The notes under the pieces were generated by a model. The model was not told the origin of the DNA and made no database searches. It was given only the letters and a program-made list of their open reading frames with translations. DNA of 6,558 bases from Candidatus Parcubacteria bacterium (GTDB lineage: Bacteria > Patescibacteriota > Minisyncoccia > JAHIHE01 > JAGLIN01). Shown here piece after piece: positions 4,145 to 6,558 of this stretch; position 1 is the first letter of the stretch; every line of letters starts with the position of its first letter. Location of the stretch: assembly GCA_023142975.1 (NCBI GenBank), contig JAGLIN010000016.1, forward strand, positions 1-6,558, written 5' to 3'. The position numbers and the translations under genes were made by a program.

Positions 4145-4168
4145 CACAGTGAAAACTGTGTATTTTTT
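4145..4168 (+). promoter_or_regulatory. GAAA-capped hairpin plus T-run in the traR/dksA leader
   Basis: CACAGT (4145-4150) pairs with ACTGTG (4155-4160) around a GAAA tetraloop, followed by TATTTTTT (4161-4168). If transcription starts at about 4146 the hairpin would be at the very 5' end of the mRNA and may protect it. If it starts further upstream, the shape is that of a weak terminator or attenuator. Confidence 0.5.
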
Positions 4169-4196
4169 GTGAGAATTTATAAATAAACCTAAAACT

Positions 4197-4568
4197 ATGA
4201 ACAAAGAAAAAAATAAGAACTTAAAGAAAATTAAAAATAAATTAATCGCGCACAAGAAGGCGATAATTTCACAATTGCAAAAATTTGCCAAGAAAAGCAA
4301 AAAAGTTAAAGGCGATTACGAAACAAAGTTTCAGCAAATAGGAAGTCATCAGGACGAGAACGCGATTGAAGTTTCAAATTACGAAGACAATTTATCCGTA
4401 GAACATGAATTGGAAAAAGAACTTCAAAATATTGAGGGCGCTCTTAAAAAAACTTCGGAAAACACCTATGGCATTTGTTCAAAGTGTGGAAAGAAAATAA
4501 ATCCAAAACGCCTGGAAGCGATGCCAGAGGCAGTGCTTTGTATTGAATGCAGCGCTAAAAAACGATAA
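4197..4568 (+). CDS. TraR/DksA-family C4 zinc-finger protein
   Basis: This 123-residue protein carries the TraR/DksA C-terminal zinc finger: C94-x2-C97-x17-C115-x2-C118, within TYGICSKCGKKI, then RLEAMPEAVLCIEC. The N-terminal half (residues 1-85) is Lys-rich and helical and should form the coiled-coil arm; ENAIEVSNYEDNLSVEHELE matches the family segment before the finger. Members bind RNA polymerase through the secondary channel and change initiation at stress- or ppGpp-sensitive promoters. The classical DksA tip motif DxxDxA is not visible, so a DksA-like response is not assured, and I give no symbol. Start ATG 4197 has no SD. lspA follows after 10 bases in the same direction, a pairing often seen in bacteria. 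The preceding promoter and leader hairpin are the only regulatory signals. Confidence 0.9.
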   Translation: MNKEKNKNLKKIKNKLIAHKKAIISQLQKFAKKSKKVKGDYETKFQQIGSHQDENAIEVSNYEDNLSVEHELEKELQNIEGALKKTSENTYGICSKCGKKINPKRLEAMPEAVLCIECSAKKR

Positions 4569-4578
4569 TATTCTTAAA

Positions 4579-5007
4579 ATGCTTTTAGAATATAAACAGC
4601 AGGATTTAAAAAAAATTACAGCCATTGCTTTGGCTGTTTTGTTTTTGGATCAAATTGTTAAATTTATAATTATCAATAAAATATTTTTTGAAATTGAGAT
4701 TTACAAAAATTACAACGCCTTGTTTGGTTTGCCAATAAATTTTAATTTGGTTTTTGTTCTGTTTCTTTTTTTAGTTTTACTTTTATATTTTATATCTCTC
4801 TCTTTCAAAAAGGGGGCGGGGGAGATTTCGTTGTCAATCGCTTTTAGTTTAATTTTGGGCGGAATTTTTGGCAATTTAACTGATAGAATTTTTTACGGAT
4901 ATATAATTGATTATATTAACTTGCTTAATTTATTTGTTTTTAATATCGCCGATCTGGCAATCTGTTTCGGAGTATTATTATTAAGCTGGAAAGTTTTAGG
5001 AAAATGA
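4579..5007 (+). CDS. lspA: Lipoprotein signal peptidase (signal peptidase II)
   Basis: LspA is a membrane aspartyl protease that removes signal peptides from diacylated prolipoproteins. Numbered from ATG 4579 the protein has 142 residues and four hydrophobic segments (about 13-34, 56-73, 86-97 and 115-138). Family boxes are present: LDQIVK (23-28), NYNALFG (44-50, normally NxGxAFG), GGIFGNLTDR (94-103, with N99 and R103), IIDYI with D111, and FNIAD with D125. D111 and D125 are the expected catalytic pair. It is slightly shorter than most LspA (150-170), with a reduced external loop. An alternative ATG at 4543 would add 12 residues and overlap the upstream gene by 26 bases; I prefer 4579, which leaves a 10-base gap and a usual N-terminal length. 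Neither start has an SD, so translation is probably coupled to traR/dksA. The segment SFKKGAGEIS is encoded by a palindromic repeat remnant. Confidence 0.9.
   Translation: MLLEYKQQDLKKITAIALAVLFLDQIVKFIIINKIFFEIEIYKNYNALFGLPINFNLVFVLFLFLVLLLYFISLSFKKGAGEISLSIAFSLILGGIFGNLTDRIFYGYIIDYINLLNLFVFNIADLAICFGVLLLSWKVLGK
4801..4828 (-). repeat. Decayed copy of the G/C-rich repeat, inside lspA
   Basis: Read on the minus strand this is AATC, TCCCCC, GCCCCC, TTTTTGAA, then AGAGAGAGA. The copy at 1170-1203 reads AATC, CCCCCCA, GCCCCC, TTTTTGAA, then GGGGGGAGGA. About 22 consecutive positions align with one substitution and one gap. The G-run arm has drifted to alternating A and G, so the long hairpin is lost. 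Orientation is opposite to the first copy. It encodes a loop between two membrane segments of LspA. Confidence 0.6.
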
Positions 5008-5060
5008 GGTAGAATAAGGTTAGTGGAAAGTCTATAAAGTTTATAAAGTTGAAAGTATTT

Positions 5061-5090
5061 AAAAAAAACGACACAGCGTGTTTCTGTGTC
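5061..5090 (-). terminator. Rho-independent terminator of the minus-strand membrane protein
   Basis: Read on the minus strand, GACACAG (5090-5084) pairs with CTGTGTC (5076-5070), 7 bp with a 7-nt loop, followed after one base by eight Ts (5068-5061). It lies 12 bases past the stop codon of the minus-strand gene. On the plus strand there is no T-run after it, so it would not end the lspA transcript. Confidence 0.85.
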
Positions 5091-5102
5091 AAATAGAAAA
5101 TA

Positions 5103-5402
5103 TTAATTTATATTTTCCTCTCGCAAAGATTTTAAAGCCTTCTTTAATCCAAATTTTTCACCAGCAATCTTAAGGGAATTGCTAAGGCATCCGAAGTTTT
5201 TTTTGTATTCCTTTTTAGCTTTCTTTAATTCATCAAGCCTTTCTATTATTTCAGTTTCTGTCATCAATTTTCCTTTTTCAAAGAATTTATTTTCTATCTT
5301 TGAAATGTACTTTTGATCATCAACAAAAACTTTGACGAAGAAAAAGGATCCGATTAGTATTAATATTGTTATTAACACTACCACTAAAAATGATATTACC
5401 AA
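5103..5402 (-). CDS. Small membrane-anchored protein of unknown function, TTG start
   Basis: This encodes 99 residues that I do not recognise. Residues 2-26 form one strongly hydrophobic helix (VISFLVVVLITILILIGSFF), followed by a charged helical region rich in Lys and Glu (KAKKEYKKNFG, then GEKFGLKKALKSLREE) with coiled-coil character. With few charges before the helix and many lysines after it, the body is probably cytoplasmic. The start is TTG at 5402-5400. An in-frame TAA stands directly before it, and GGAGGTG (5416-5410) sits at ideal distance, so this is the earliest possible and the best start. A good promoter and terminator bracket it as a single-gene unit, divergent from the solute-binding protein. 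The strong expression signals argue for a real gene despite the missing function. Confidence 0.75.
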   Translation of the reverse strand: MVISFLVVVLITILILIGSFFFVKVFVDDQKYISKIENKFFEKGKLMTETEIIERLDELKKAKKEYKKNFGCLSNSLKIAGEKFGLKKALKSLREENIN

Positions 5403-5409
5403 TTACTTA

Positions 5410-5416
5410 CACCTCC
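5410..5416 (-). promoter_or_regulatory. Shine-Dalgarno sequence selecting a TTG start
   Basis: On the minus strand GGAGGTG is followed by seven bases and then TTG (5402-5400). The codon immediately before the TTG is TAA in frame, so the site can serve only this start. Confidence 0.85.
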
Positions 5417-5428
5417 AATTATGTTCTA

Positions 5429-5456
5429 ATAATAAACAATCTTGCATATTTGTCAA
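5429..5456 (-). promoter_or_regulatory. Promoter of the minus-strand membrane protein
   Basis: On the minus strand a perfect TTGACA (5456-5451) is followed after 16 bp by TATTAT (5434-5429). The start is expected near 5422, giving a leader of about 20 nt that holds the SD. Only six bases separate the -35 from the divergent ATG at 5463. Confidence 0.75.
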
Positions 5457-5462
5457 TAAAAA

Positions 5463-6558
5463 ATGTTTAAAAAAATACTAAAAATTATATTCTTTATATT
5501 TTTATTAATAGCACTCTTTGGCGTGGGATATGTTTTTGTGACGACTTATTATGATTTTAATAAAGAAAAAATAATTAGAGAAGACGAAAAACCAATTGAA
5601 GTGACTTTGGAATTTTGGGGATTGTGGGATAATTCTGATGATTGGGAGGAAATAATAAAAAAGTTTGAAAGCGAGACATATAATTTTGGTTGGCAGGAAG
5701 TAAATGTTTCCATAAATTATACTAAAAAAGATCTCAACTCTTACGAGGAAGATTTGGCAAAAGCAAAAGAAAAAAATAATGAGCCGAATATTATGATGAT
5801 TAATAATAATTGGTTGGAAAAATATTTTAACCAGCTCGAACCGCTTACGGGAGATGATAATTACGCGGAAGAATATAATCTGATTAAATATGAAGAATTA
5901 TTAGAAATATTTCCCGCTGAAACAATCAGAAATTTAATTTATGAAAACGAACTGTATGGATTGCCAACACACTCTGATTCTTTAGCGCTTTTCTACAACA
6001 AAGATTTACTTGCCAAAATGGAAATAGAAAATCCACCGCGAACATGGGAAGAGTTTAAAGAAACTGCCAGCAAGTTAACAATATTTGATAAGGACAATAA
6101 TATTATTCAAGCAGGAGCGGCTTTCGGATGCGGAAAAAATATCAATAGTTCTTCTGATATTTTGTCGTTGCTTATGATGCAGGGCGGAGCGAAAATAATA
6201 GATTTTGATAAAAATATTGATTTAAATAAAGAAATAGAAATTAACACAATAGGCGGCATTGAAAAAAGAATTCCAGGCGAGAGAGCAATTATATTTTATA
6301 CAGAATTTTCAGATCCAGAAAAAGAAAAATATGTTTGGAATTGCGAACAAGAAGAAGCAGTCAAATCGTTTGCTAATAATAAAACAGCGATGTTTATTGG
6401 ATATAGCTACCAAATAAAAAATTTATTAGCTCTAAATCCAGATCTTAATTACGGTGTTTCTAAAATGCCGCAATTGGAAAATTCAGCGATTATAAATTTT
6501 TCTAATGCCTGGACGCCGGTTGTTTCAAAAAATAACAATTGTCCAGTTAAGCCAACCG
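5463..6558 (+). CDS. ABC-type extracellular solute-binding protein, family 1 (partial, 3' end missing)
   Basis: The frame is open from ATG 5463 to the window edge (365 codons). Residues 1-30 are a Lys-led hydrophobic helix (MFKKILKIIFFIFLLIALFG) acting as uncleaved anchor or signal. No Cys follows, so there is no lipobox. The body matches family 1 solute-binding proteins (the MalE/UgpB sugar-binding fold): EVTLEFWGLWD (46-56, first strand), ELYGLPTHSDSLALFYNKDL (163-182, the YGLP...LFYNKDLL hallmark), PPRTWEEF (191-198), LMMQGGAKI (237-245) and ANNKTAMFIGYS (304-315). Such proteins capture sugars, sugar phosphates or similar solutes outside the membrane for an ABC importer; the ligand cannot be read here. 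Permease and ATPase genes are not in the window. No SD is visible, and the 60-base gap to the divergent gene leaves little room for a separate promoter. Confidence 0.88.
   Translation, partial: MFKKILKIIFFIFLLIALFGVGYVFVTTYYDFNKEKIIREDEKPIEVTLEFWGLWDNSDDWEEIIKKFESETYNFGWQEVNVSINYTKKDLNSYEEDLAKAKEKNNEPNIMMINNNWLEKYFNQLEPLTGDDNYAEEYNLIKYEELLEIFPAETIRNLIYENELYGLPTHSDSLALFYNKDLLAKMEIENPPRTWEEFKETASKLTIFDKDNNIIQAGAAFGCGKNINSSSDILSLLMMQGGAKIIDFDKNIDLNKEIEINTIGGIEKRIPGERAIIFYTEFSDPEKEKYVWNCEQEEAVKSFANNKTAMFIGYSYQIKNLLALNPDLNYGVSKMPQLENSAIINFSNAWTPVVSKNNNCPVKPT

Noticed and set aside
3359..4196. Replication origin
   Set aside because: Only one DnaA box is present, with no cluster, no dnaA or dnaN nearby and no clear unwinding repeats beyond general AT-richness.
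5005..5034. TGA read as glycine (recoded as in some CPR groups)
   Set aside because: TGA 5005-5007 falls where LspA should end, right after the last membrane helix; other complete genes use TAA and no in-frame TGA occurs inside them, so the standard code is the simpler reading.

Overview
The window is AT-rich DNA (roughly one third G+C by eye) from a bacterium. The standard code appears to be in use: TAA stops dominate and lspA ends in TGA. The gene set suggests a Patescibacteria/CPR genome, probably Parcubacteria-like: a four-domain S1 with a long charged lysine-rich tail, a minimal LspA, a short TraR/DksA zinc-finger protein, a solute-binding protein anchored by an N-terminal helix, a tRNA without encoded CCA, and several genes with no visible Shine-Dalgarno sequence. 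This assignment is inference; no marker gene here settles it.

Layout. 1-159 is the C-terminal end of a CHAP-domain cell-wall hydrolase. It is followed by an 8-bp-unit repeat that folds into a long hairpin, a tRNA-Val(GAC) with C instead of U at position 33, a terminator-like hairpin, and a pair of related palindromes (384-480) resembling a REP/REPIN-type element. A small cupin gene (500-784, minus) is divergent from an RluA-family pseudouridine synthase (958-1905, plus). Between them lie overlapping back-to-back promoter candidates and a perfect 13-bp inverted repeat. Next is rpsA (2081-3358), with a consensus promoter, an SD and a tandem repeat in its leader, and then a strong intrinsic terminator.

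The 840-base gap from 3359 to 4196 is the least explained part. It opens with a perfect DnaA-box sequence and the rpsA terminator. A near-consensus promoter (3487-3515) then leads into a long stretch of closely packed hairpins, an A-rich linker and long-range pairings. I read this as a candidate structured non-coding RNA of about 410-510 nt that matches no family I know. After it come a TraR/DksA-type regulator and lspA as a two-gene operon (4197-5007), a small membrane-anchored protein on the minus strand with a TTG start and strong SD (5103-5402), and divergently the start of an ABC-type solute-binding protein that runs off the window (5463-6558).

The genes mostly serve general housekeeping: translation (tRNA, S1, rRNA pseudouridylation), transcription control (TraR/DksA) and the envelope (CHAP hydrolase, LspA, solute-binding protein). 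Apart from the traR-lspA pair they look like single transcription units. A small G/C-rich palindromic repeat occurs twice inside coding sequence, in the rRNA-modification gene and, in the opposite orientation and more decayed, in lspA.
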